A stretch of 40,546 nucleotides of DNA, taken from positions 1 to 40,546 of the IMG/VR virus record IMGVR_UViG_3300037258_001220; one strand, written 5' to 3'. The translations under genes were made by a program, and so were the position numbers. This DNA comes from a virus. The notes below the pieces were generated by a model. It ran no database searches. It saw only the letters and a program-made list of their open reading frames with translations, and was not told the origin of the DNA. Shown here in pieces: positions 22,618 to 30,900 of this stretch. Position 1 is the stretch's first letter. Each line of letters starts with the position of its first letter.

Positions 22618-22967
22618 GCGAGCAGGAGCTCTGGGAGCATCTTTGGGCCGTCGCTCGATATGACCTGCGAATTTCAGAAGCCGAGTTTTGGAAGCTTACG
22701 CCGCGGGCTCTCGAAGCGCTTCTCGCTCGCAATAAGGAGGCCCTTTATCGGGAGCAGACGCTGCTTGCCATTCTGCGGCGGGATCTTATCAACTTCAGCT
22801 TCTGCCGCCCAAAGAAGCCGGTGGAACTGGATCAGCTGTTGCCGCCGCGCGGCGAAGAAAGGGAGACAAGCGCGGCCCCGGACCGAGAGGCCGTACTGCT
22901 CGGAATCCGAAGGGCCTTCGGTAACATGCCCGGCGGCCTGATCGTACGCAAAAGTGGTAGCAGATGA
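22590..22967 (+). CDS. Tail assembly chaperone, -1 frameshift (T-like) part
   Basis: This frame has no credible start of its own; the GTG at 22557 lies deep inside the preceding gene. It is the -1 frame relative to 22237, as in the lambda G/GT pair. Joined at 22590, the fusion would be about 243 residues: 118 from the first frame and 125 from this one. It contains LWAVARYDLRISEAEFWKLTPRALEALLARN and a conserved NMPGGLIVRKSGS end, which is duplicated at 21214-21399. The fusion should contact the tape measure and tube monomers. Confidence 0.75.
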   Translation, partial: PSGGGQGELSEQELWEHLWAVARYDLRISEAEFWKLTPRALEALLARNKEALYREQTLLAILRRDLINFSFCRPKKPVELDQLLPPRGEERETSAAPDREAVLLGIRRAFGNMPGGLIVRKSGSR

Positions 22968-22988
22968 GCGCCGAAGAGATGGTAAGCT
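22951..22988 (+). promoter_or_regulatory. Moron promoter element, copy 3
   Basis: AAAGTGGTAG (22951-22960), 22 bases, then TAAGCT (22983-22988) preceded by TGG. The first half lies in the last codons of the chaperone frame, so the element is embedded in coding DNA. Confidence 0.6.
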
Positions 22989-23010
22989 GAATGGCCAGGA
23001 GCGACTCCAG

Positions 23011-23460
23011 ATGAAATCTGCATGTCTAGCCTGTCTTCTTATGGTTCTTTCTGGTTTGGTGGCGGCGGCCCAGGGTGCCGACGAGGGTGCCAAGATCAAA
23101 CCTTGCCCGGTGACGGTAGAGAAGGTCAACCTTGGAGCAAGTGGCTGCGATGACCCCTGGTATAGCTGCCTTCAGGTGACTTACACTAATTCCTCAAATC
23201 TGCAGGTTGAGGGATTGGTATTTGGTGTTAGTTACTGGGATGAACTTCTTTCTAGCCCCTCGCCGGAGCAGATGCTAGCAAGCGAGAGCTCTGTACGGAT
23301 CGGGAAGAAGGCGACGGGAACATGGAATGATGGCCTGTATGTGCATAATTTATCAAAAGGGATTCACGTAAAGTTGAGGCTTATAAAAGTCGCATACGGC
23401 AACGAGCTTTTTTGGTCGGATAGTATGCAAGATTGCCACTGGGAGTTTGTTGCTAACTGA
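23011..23460 (+). CDS. Moron 3: secreted protein
   Basis: A 149-residue protein, AGGAG nine bases upstream. Residues 1-23 are a signal peptide (SACLACLLMVLSGLVAAAQG). The mature part has Cys pairs (CDDPWYSC) and alternating hydrophobic strands (LQVTYTNSSNLQVEGLVFGVSYW), so it looks like a small periplasmic beta-sandwich. It is less GC-rich than its neighbours near 23200-23420, a sign of transfer. It is flanked by the third promoter element and a terminator. Lysogenic conversion or exclusion is a fair guess but is not shown. Confidence 0.65.
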   Translation: MKSACLACLLMVLSGLVAAAQGADEGAKIKPCPVTVEKVNLGASGCDDPWYSCLQVTYTNSSNLQVEGLVFGVSYWDELLSSPSPEQMLASESSVRIGKKATGTWNDGLYVHNLSKGIHVKLRLIKVAYGNELFWSDSMQDCHWEFVAN

Positions 23461-23483
23461 ACTGTAACCACCTTGCTTTTGAG

Positions 23484-23507
23484 AGCCGCCTCCCGGGGCG
23501 GCTTTTC
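23484..23507 (+). terminator. Rho-independent terminator after moron 3
   Basis: AGCCGCC (23484-23490), loop TCCCGG, GGCGGCT (23497-23503), then TTTCT. The stem is the same sequence as in the terminator after moron 2 with a different loop. Confidence 0.8.
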
Positions 23508-23520
23508 TATTGGAGACGTC

Positions 23521-24000
23521 ATGGCGGAGATGATCCGAATCGAGGGTATGGAGCAGGTGCGGGCCGCCCTTGCGCGCTTTGACGATGCCGTACAGAACCG
23601 CGCGATGATGGGCGGCCTGCACGACGCCGGCATGGTGATGAAGGAAGCCGTGGAGGCTGCTGCCCCGATCAAGGCGCTCCCTGGCGGAAGGCTCCCGGAC
23701 GGCGCATTGAAATCCGACGTAAGGCTGCGGGTGACGCGAGTGGAAGGGGCGGCGATGGCCATCGTCGATTTCGGGAAACTTACCTATTTCGTGGCGCGGT
23801 GGGTCGAATACGGCCACCGGCTGATCCGACGCCATCCGCAGGGGAATATCAAGCTCAAAGTCAAGGGCGGCGGCATGGGTACGCAGATCGGAAATGTAGA
23901 GCAGCACCCTTTTATCCGGCCGGCGTTTGAAGCGTCGGTAACCCGGAGCGTCGAGGCATTTGTCAACCGGCTGAAAGCCGAGCTGAAGAAAAGGAGCTGA
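23521..24000 (+). CDS. HK97 gp10-like tail component
   Basis: A 159-residue protein with TTGGAGA before ATG 23521. Family features: IEGMEQVRAALARF, then a helix with GMVMKEAVEAAAPI, LPDGALKSDVRLRV, then YFVARWVEYGHRLIRR, HPFIRPAFEAS and a helical end. This gene normally lies between the head closure and tail completion genes. Here it is displaced to the site between chaperone and tape measure. Confidence 0.85.
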   Translation: MAEMIRIEGMEQVRAALARFDDAVQNRAMMGGLHDAGMVMKEAVEAAAPIKALPGGRLPDGALKSDVRLRVTRVEGAAMAIVDFGKLTYFVARWVEYGHRLIRRHPQGNIKLKVKGGGMGTQIGNVEQHPFIRPAFEASVTRSVEAFVNRLKAELKKRS

Positions 24001-24001
24001 C

Positions 24002-26479
24002 GTGTCCACTGAGGTTTTGGCAACCGCCGGCGCAGTAAGAATCGTGATCCAAGGCGAAGGGTCCAATTTCAGTGCCGTGGTGGCCGATGCGAACCGGCAA
24101 ATCGCCAAACTCGGCGCCGGCGCTCAACGGAGCGGCAAGCAAATGGTTACGTCCGTCCAGGCCGCGAGCGGCACGATTCGATTGCTTGAGGGCGACATTA
24201 CCCGTAACGTGCGCGCGGTGGAGAAGTTCGTCACGATGATTCCTGGTGTTGGCGCCGCCCTCAAGATCGCGTTCCCGCTGGTCGGCGCATTGGCGCTGGC
24301 GGGAGTGCTGGAGCGTTTAGGTGAGGAAGTGACCGCCGTCCTCAAGAAAATGCACGATGCGCCGGATAAGATCCGCGAGGGTTTCGAGGAAATGAGGCTG
24401 TCGGCCCAGACGGCCAACGATGAGTTGCGCAAGAACAACGACGAGCTCGCCAACCAGATTGCAAAACTTGAGGGTAAACCGCAGAACAACCTGGCCGTTG
24501 CGCTCGACGAGGCGCGCCTGCACGCAGACAAACTGCAGGAATCGCTGGCGCGCAGCTACCAGGAAGCGAAGCGCCTGCTGGAGGAGAACCAGACCAGCCT
24601 GTGGGCGCAGGTTTTGCTTGGAAAGGGCGCCACAGGGGATGTGAAGGGCAACATCGAGAATTTTTACAAGCGGATCAGCGAGGCCGCCGCTAACTATAAC
24701 GCAGCCACCCATGCCGGCGACCAGGTTGGCGCTGCGGCCGCGCAGAATGAGTTGGAGAAGCTCCAGCAGAACGCGCTGGCTTATGCTGCGACCGAGATCT
24801 CGAAGCGGCAAGGCGCGGCGGTTCGCCCGAACATAGTCGAAGGGAAGATGATACAAAGCCGAACGGCGCCCTACGCTGAGATATATGGGAACCAGGATGC
24901 CAACATCGCCATGCTGCAGGGCATGCGTAACCTGATTTACCAGGATCAGGACAGCGCCCAGCTCGCAAGGCAGAACAAGCCATTGGTAGAACGCGAGCAG
25001 CAGCTGCAGCATACCAGGGAGCTCCAGGCAGAAGAGAAGAGGGCAGCTACGGAACGCATGGAGCAGGCGCAGAAGGAACTCGACAGGCAGCAGTCTGAGC
25101 ATGAGATGACACTGGACGAGGTTGCGGCGTATTGGCGAAAGCTTGCAGATACGGCGAAGGCTGGCTCCGTGCTCTATAGCGACGCGCTCGACAAAGCGAA
25201 CAGGGCCAAAGCTGAGGCTCTCAAGAAATTTAACGAGCAAACAGCCGAAGGCCTGCTTCACGACGCCGAGCATACGCGCGGCACTCAAAACGATATCCAT
25301 GATGCAATCACGGAGGAATGGCTGCGCAACCGAGACCTGGGGGATGCGGGAGACCGCACGCGGCAGGAGGACGCCGTGAGGGCTTTCCGTGAGACAGCTC
25401 AGCGCATGAAAGAGCTTGAAGAGGAGCAGGAGGAACAGATCAAACTTCAGATGCAGGCGGGGTCGCTTTCGCCTCACGGCGGGGCGGCGCAATTACAGAC
25501 TCTACATCGGGAGCGATATGCAGAATGGCTGGATAATGCGAAGGCGCTCAGTTCGCAATTTCCTTACGCTGGAGGTGTTGTGCCGGAAGCCAGCCAGACC
25601 GATGCTTCCAGGATTGTGCAGGCCGAGCAGGATGCAGCCCTAGTTAGATCGACATCAGCGCTGGGCGCGTTCTCGATTTCGCTGGGCAAACTGAGCCAGG
25701 AGTTCACGAACACGGGCGAGCAACTCAGCAGCGTGTTCGTGGAGGGGCTGCGGACTTTCAATCAGACGCTGATCGAAGTGCTCTCGACACCGGCGAACAT
25801 GATGCGCGGCAAGCATGTGTGGGGCAACGCGGGAGCGAGCTTCTTAAAGAGCGCGGGCGGCATGGCTTTGCAGCATACTGAAGGCGTGGGCATGGAATTA
25901 CTGGGCAAGATCCCGGGGCCCATCGGAAAGTTCTTCCAGGGAGCGCACAAGCCAACCGGCTCTGCGGGCGATCCGATTTATGTGCGATCGGCGGACGGCG
26001 CCGCCCGCGCCGCGGTTTTGAATATGGGCGCAGGCGGCGTGGCGGGAGCCTTTGGAGCGTCAAGCGCATCGGGAGGAGTGGGCGGCTCGCTGATCAACAT
26101 GGGCGCTGGTGCGGCGGCGAGTGGCATCGCGGCGTGGATTGCGGGCATGCGGACGGCCGGCGCGGTTTCAAGTTTCGGCGCGGGCGGGGTGGGGGCTTTC
26201 GCGGATGGCGGCTCGATTCCGAGCAACCTGCCGGCGCTGGTGGGCGAGCGCGGGCCGGAGATCTTCATGCCGCGCACGGCGGGCACGATCATTCCGAATC
26301 ACAAGATCGGCGGCGGCGGCGATCGGGAGCTGCACATTCACATCAACGGTAATCCCGATCCTGCCGCCATGCGCATGGTTGCGCATCGGGTGTTCGCGGG
26401 CTACCTGCCGCAGGTGGGCAAGCTGGTGGAGGCGCACAACGCCGATAACCGGCGGCGGCGCCCAGCGAGCCAGGGATAG
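24002..26479 (+). CDS. Tape measure protein
   Basis: An 825-residue protein from GTG 24002. It sets tail length and is ejected with the DNA. Residues 70-105 are hydrophobic (IPGVGAALKIAFPLVGALALAGVL), then long charged coiled coils fill about 110-520, followed by a Gly/Ala-rich hydrophobic zone (about 620-760) with AFADGGSIPSNLPALVGERGPEIFMPRTAGTII, split here: AFADGGSIPSNLPALVGERG is the motif common at the end of tape measures. It is fairly short, so the tail should be of moderate length, roughly 1.5 angstrom per residue by the usual rule. Confidence 0.9.
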   Translation: MSTEVLATAGAVRIVIQGEGSNFSAVVADANRQIAKLGAGAQRSGKQMVTSVQAASGTIRLLEGDITRNVRAVEKFVTMIPGVGAALKIAFPLVGALALAGVLERLGEEVTAVLKKMHDAPDKIREGFEEMRLSAQTANDELRKNNDELANQIAKLEGKPQNNLAVALDEARLHADKLQESLARSYQEAKRLLEENQTSLWAQVLLGKGATGDVKGNIENFYKRISEAAANYNAATHAGDQVGAAAAQNELEKLQQNALAYAATEISKRQGAAVRPNIVEGKMIQSRTAPYAEIYGNQDANIAMLQGMRNLIYQDQDSAQLARQNKPLVEREQQLQHTRELQAEEKRAATERMEQAQKELDRQQSEHEMTLDEVAAYWRKLADTAKAGSVLYSDALDKANRAKAEALKKFNEQTAEGLLHDAEHTRGTQNDIHDAITEEWLRNRDLGDAGDRTRQEDAVRAFRETAQRMKELEEEQEEQIKLQMQAGSLSPHGGAAQLQTLHRERYAEWLDNAKALSSQFPYAGGVVPEASQTDASRIVQAEQDAALVRSTSALGAFSISLGKLSQEFTNTGEQLSSVFVEGLRTFNQTLIEVLSTPANMMRGKHVWGNAGASFLKSAGGMALQHTEGVGMELLGKIPGPIGKFFQGAHKPTGSAGDPIYVRSADGAARAAVLNMGAGGVAGAFGASSASGGVGGSLINMGAGAAASGIAAWIAGMRTAGAVSSFGAGGVGAFADGGSIPSNLPALVGERGPEIFMPRTAGTIIPNHKIGGGGDRELHIHINGNPDPAAMRMVAHRVFAGYLPQVGKLVEAHNADNRRRRPASQG

Positions 26480-26676
26480 TGAAGATCGCCTGGAATACCG
26501 CGCAGATGGCCGCGCGCCTCGCGTGCGGGTGGGGCTTTCGCGTGGGGAATTTGGGGTTGTGCGGGATCTCCATATCGGTTGCGGGCTACGAAAGAGACCC
26601 GGAAGCGGCTGCCGATAAGGCAGTGAACGATCACTACCTTTACATGATGGCCTTGCGCCGGCACGCGGTGAACTGA
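26479..26676 (+). CDS. Small hypothetical tail-region protein
   Basis: A 65-residue protein from GTG 26479 overlapping the tape measure stop, with its own stop touching the next ATG. It has a hydrophobic, Gly-rich middle with two Cys and an acidic helix after it (YERDPEAAADKAVNDHYLY). No family recognised. Confidence 0.5.
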   Translation: MKIAWNTAQMAARLACGWGFRVGNLGLCGISISVAGYERDPEAAADKAVNDHYLYMMALRRHAVN

Positions 26677-27329
26677 TGCAGACGATCACGATTGGCGCGA
26701 ACACGTACAGCCTGTGCGCGATGCCGGCGAAGCCGGGGCCGGTGAGCATCGAGATCGCGAAGAACGACGCGGTTGCGGTGAACACTTCACCATTCACGCG
26801 GCAGGAGCAGACACAGGTTTACCCCGGGGGCGACTTCTGGGACGCGACGATAGAGCTGCCGCCGATGACGCGGAAGACGGCCGCGGCGTGGGAGGGATTT
26901 CTGGCTGAACTGCGCGGGCGTCTGAACGTGTTTCAGGCGGGCGATCCGCGGGCCGCGGGGCCACTGGGCACGGCGAAGGGCAATCCGGCGCCGCTGGTAG
27001 ACAGCTCGCAGCCGGCGAATAATCTGCCGATGACGTGGACGCTGAGCACGCGCGGCTGGCTGCCGAACCAGTTCGGGCTGCTGCTGGCGGGAGATTATCT
27101 GCAGATCGGCTACCGGCTGCACCAGGTGTGCGAACAGGTGAATTCGGATGCGAGCGGCGATGCGGCTTTCGCGGTGTGGCCGTCGATCCGCGAGACGCCG
27201 GCGGACGGGACCGCGGTGATCCTGACCAATCCGCGCGGGCTCTTCCGCCTGGCGAGCAACCGGCGCGCGCTGACGGCGAGTCCGTCGCAGCTGACGGGCA
27301 TCAGCTTGAAGTTTGTGGAGGCGAAATAG
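26676..27329 (+). CDS. Distal tail-like protein
   Basis: A 217-residue protein following the tape measure. It has an N-terminal beta part (DAVAVNTSPFTRQEQTQVY then FWDATIELPPM) and a WEGFLAELRGRLNVFQAG stretch, characteristic of small distal tail or Dit-analogue proteins of GC-rich siphoviruses. The rest is beta-rich. It would form the ring between the tube and the tip. Confidence 0.65.
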   Translation: MQTITIGANTYSLCAMPAKPGPVSIEIAKNDAVAVNTSPFTRQEQTQVYPGGDFWDATIELPPMTRKTAAAWEGFLAELRGRLNVFQAGDPRAAGPLGTAKGNPAPLVDSSQPANNLPMTWTLSTRGWLPNQFGLLLAGDYLQIGYRLHQVCEQVNSDASGDAAFAVWPSIRETPADGTAVILTNPRGLFRLASNRRALTASPSQLTGISLKFVEAK

Positions 27330-27336
27330 TGCAGCC

Positions 27337-27371
27337 GTCAGCTATCGGCTATCAGCTCTCAGCTAAGGCCC
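27337..27371 (+). repeat. Seven-base tandem repeat (ATCAGCT type)
   Basis: Units GTCAGCT, ATCGGCT, ATCAGCT, CTCAGCT and a diverged AAGGCCC fill the short gap between two tail genes. Confidence 0.6.
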
Positions 27372-27374
27372 ACG

Positions 27375-27926
27375 ATGCCGCGTAACCTGCCTTCGCCGAT
27401 GCTGGCGGCTATACAGGCTAACAGCGTGCAGCTTGCGTTTCTGCTCGACCTGCAGCTTGCGGGCAACATCTGGGCGCGCGCATGGACGGGCGTGGGCACA
27501 CTGGTGTGGAACGGGAACAGCTACCTGGGCGTGGGCTCGCTGGGTGCGATCGACGATATCCAGGAAGGCAGCGAGGTGAAGGCGGAGGGAACCACGGTTG
27601 CGCTCTCCGGCGTCGATCCGACGCTGCTGGGCGCGGCGCTGACTGAGATCCAGGTGGGCGCGTCGGCGACGGCGTGGCTGGCCGTGTTTACGAACGGCGC
27701 GCTGACGGCGGCGTACACGGTTTTTGGCGGAACGGTGGACCGCGCGCAGGTGGCAGCAGGCGTGAATGCGATGACGATCGCGCTGGCGCTCGAGACGAAG
27801 CTGGCGAACCTGCAGCGGGCGAGCAACCGGCGGTACACGGCGGCTGATCAGCGGCGGAATTATCCCGACGATGGCGGGTTTAATTTCGTCGAGGTGCAGA
27901 ACGATATCGCGCTGCTGTGGGGATGA
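27375..27926 (+). CDS. Tail hub-associated protein
   Basis: A 183-residue protein. It opens with SVQLAFLLDLQLAGNIWARAWTGVGTLVWNG, given here in parts: FLLDLQLAGNIWARAW and YLGVGSLGAIDDIQEGSEV. The pattern, followed by LSGVDPTLLGAAL and a RRYTAADQ segment near the end, is shared by small phage tail proteins next to distal tail genes (DUF2163-like in outline). It probably joins the distal tail ring to the tip. The family call is tentative. Confidence 0.65.
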   Translation: MPRNLPSPMLAAIQANSVQLAFLLDLQLAGNIWARAWTGVGTLVWNGNSYLGVGSLGAIDDIQEGSEVKAEGTTVALSGVDPTLLGAALTEIQVGASATAWLAVFTNGALTAAYTVFGGTVDRAQVAAGVNAMTIALALETKLANLQRASNRRYTAADQRRNYPDDGGFNFVEVQNDIALLWG

Positions 27927-27927
27927 A

Positions 27928-27962
27928 GAGACGGGGAACAGGCAGTAGGGAACAGGGAATAG
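27928..27962 (+). repeat. Seven-base tandem repeat (GGAACAG type)
   Basis: Units GAGACGG, GGAACAG, GCAGTAG, GGAACAG, GGAATAG. Same family as 3483-3517. Confidence 0.6.
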
Positions 27963-27983
27963 AAAAACTTCCGGGGTGAACCA

Positions 27984-30900
27984 ATGAACAAGCTGAGGGT
28001 TATGGCGGCCGCCGCGGCCGCGATGGCGGTGGTGTGTCTGGGCCTGGGCGCGTCGGCGCAGACGGTGCCGGCGGGCTACGTGCTGGTGAACACGCTTAAC
28101 CTGGGCGCGAACACGAGCAATGGCGTGGTGCAGAACGGCACTATCAGCTTTCAGCCGGTGAACAACCTGGGGCAGCCGATCAGCTTTCGCACGGCGGGCG
28201 GGTTGGGCGCGAAGGCTACGGCGCAGTTCGGTGTGACGATTACGACGCAGTCGCCGGGATCGGGCTACTCCGGAAGCTGGAGCTGCACGGTGGCGGGCGG
28301 CACGTTTTCAAGCCAGGCCACGTGCACGGCGACGGTGACTGGCGGAGGGCTGGTGTTTGCGCTGACGTCGGCGGGGACGTATACGGCGCCGCCGGTGGGC
28401 ATCACCTTCGCGGGCGGGACGTATGTTGCCGGGTCGCCGGCGACAGTGTCGACGGGGATGACGCTGAGCGGAACGACCGTGACGGCCGTAGGATCCGGTT
28501 ACACGGTTACGACGGCGGCTTTTCCGGGATGCACGGGCACGATTGCGAGTTCGGTGACGGTGAACAGCGGCGCTGTGACGGCGATCTCCGCGAGCGGCGG
28601 GAGCTGCCCGGGCGGAACGGTTGTGAGCATCGCAGGGCAAGGGCAGGCGGGGCCGGCGCCGATCACTGGCACGGTGACGGACGGCGTGTCTTCGGTGCTG
28701 CTGGGCGACTCGGTCTCGGCGACACCGGCGAATGTCTGCTACAGCGTGACGGCGACTGACAACGTGAGCGGCAATTCCGTTCTAGGTGTGGGCTACACGT
28801 GCGTGCAGCCGGCGGGATCTGGCGCGGCGGTGAGCGGTGGCCAGGCGTGGTGCACGGCGGGCGGCGGCGGCCAGGGCGGAACATGCGCTTTCGATACCTA
28901 CCAGCCGAATTTGACGAACGGCGTGGTGACGCAGACCGGGCCCGCAGGGCCGGAGGGTGTGCAGGGCGCGGCCGGCGCCGGCTTCTTGGCTGGAATCAGC
29001 ACCGCCTCTATTTCGACCGGCTATAACCCTGTGAGCCCGACGCCTGGCGCCAACGGCGGCGGCGGTACGGATGAGTGTTCGAAAATCATTCAAATGTCGT
29101 ACAACCAGGATCAGGCTGGTGCCGCCGGAAGCATCTTCGGGAGTTATGTGAGCGCGCCTGCTTATACGGAAACCTGCGCAGTGGCGGGGTTCTGGGATCC
29201 TACTTTGCTCGTCCCCAACCCCACCACGCTGCCAGGGTCGCAGAACAGCACAGTGCTGCTTACACCCGGTGGAACCTGGAAGATGCCGAACGAAGTGGAC
29301 ATTCCCACGTTGAGCACACTGGACGGGCAAGCCGTTTATGGATACCTCGCTTCACCGGATGTGGGCACATTTCTCGAGCCGAATCTCAGTGTCTTTCCCG
29401 AAGGAAACAGCGGATTTGGCACGGTGGGGATGAGCCTCGGTTGTCCTTCGGGAACGAGCACAGCGTGCTTTGCGCTGGGGGCGGTGATCAGGAATCTCAG
29501 TTACAGTTGCAACGGGCTGCCGGGGATGACCGGCATGCTGAACGCGAGCGGCCAGCAATACAGCCGCTTCGAGCGGGTTACCGTTCACAATTGCAGCACG
29601 GCGTTCGATTTTGAGTCGCTGACGTCGGGCGGCGGAAGTCAGAACATGGGCCTGAATGTCGAAAACCAGGCTTACGGGAACGGCAACGTGCCGTTGCCGG
29701 TGATGACGGGTGCTGTGGTTTCGGCTGGCGGCTCGGGCTACACGGAAGGACAGGCTGTGACTGTGACAGGTTGCACAACCGCGCCGTCCTACTACATCCA
29801 CATCTCGGGGAGTGCGGTGGCGAGCCTTTACGACGGGGCGCCGAACTACAAGGGCGTCAACTGCGGCGGTTCCACGGCGATCACGTTCTCGGGCGGCTCC
29901 GGTGCGGCGGCGACGCCTATCGTGCAGAACCTTCCGCGGTCTGTGGCCTTCAGGCTAAACGCGACCGGCCAGGGTGCGGGTTGGGGCGCGTGGCTCAAGA
30001 CGGATGTGGTGGCGCTGCAGAGCGAGATTGCCGTCCCGGAGGGCTACGACCTGAACGAGGGCGGCCTGTGGATGCATCCCTACTGCGAGGGCACATTCGA
30101 TTGCTTCGTTATCGGAGACAAACACGGCACAAACCTGCCGGCGATCATCGTGGCTGCGGAGGACAACCCCGCCGACGGCAACGCCGGCAACTCGGTGGTC
30201 CATCTTTCGAGCGCGTTCCAATCCAACGGGCTCGTCGGCATCGGGCTGCTGGGAAGCCAGGGTCCGTGGGAAGTGGAGGACGACGCTAACCAGGGCTGCG
30301 ATATTCCGCAGGACGGCTACAACTACGAGATGGGCGTCCTGGGATTGTTCGAAGACGACTGGGGCGCTTACAGAATATCCAGCGATCCGGCGTGCGCGAC
30401 GCTGCTGCCGATAGGCAACGCCATGACTGTCGGGGCGCAGGACTATCTCTATTTGCCGCAGAAGATCGTGAGCGGGGAGGTGAAACCGATGACGGTTGGC
30501 GATGCTGCCGAACCGGTGGGTATCTCGGTGAACGGATATACAGGCAGCTCGGTAGGAGCAACGCTCGAAAAAATGAGCTTCGCGAAAACCGGCGCATCGG
30601 TAAAATGCATCTTCGACAACACACCGGTGCCAGGCGACTACGTAATCGCACAGCAGACCGGCAGTGCGGTGGTTGGAGCGGCGGCAGGCTGCCACGACAC
30701 GGGCAGCGCTTCGAGGCCCACCAACCCCGCAACTGCGCCTTACTCTCTGGGCCAGGTAGTTTTTGACGGCATTTATGGAAGCGATTCGATTCCCACCACA
30801 CCTTCTGCGCCGACGGTGGGGCATTCGAACGCGGGCTCGATCAACTACTGCTATAAGACAGTGCGGGTGACGCTCCTGGATGGCAGTGCGAGCGCGCCGA

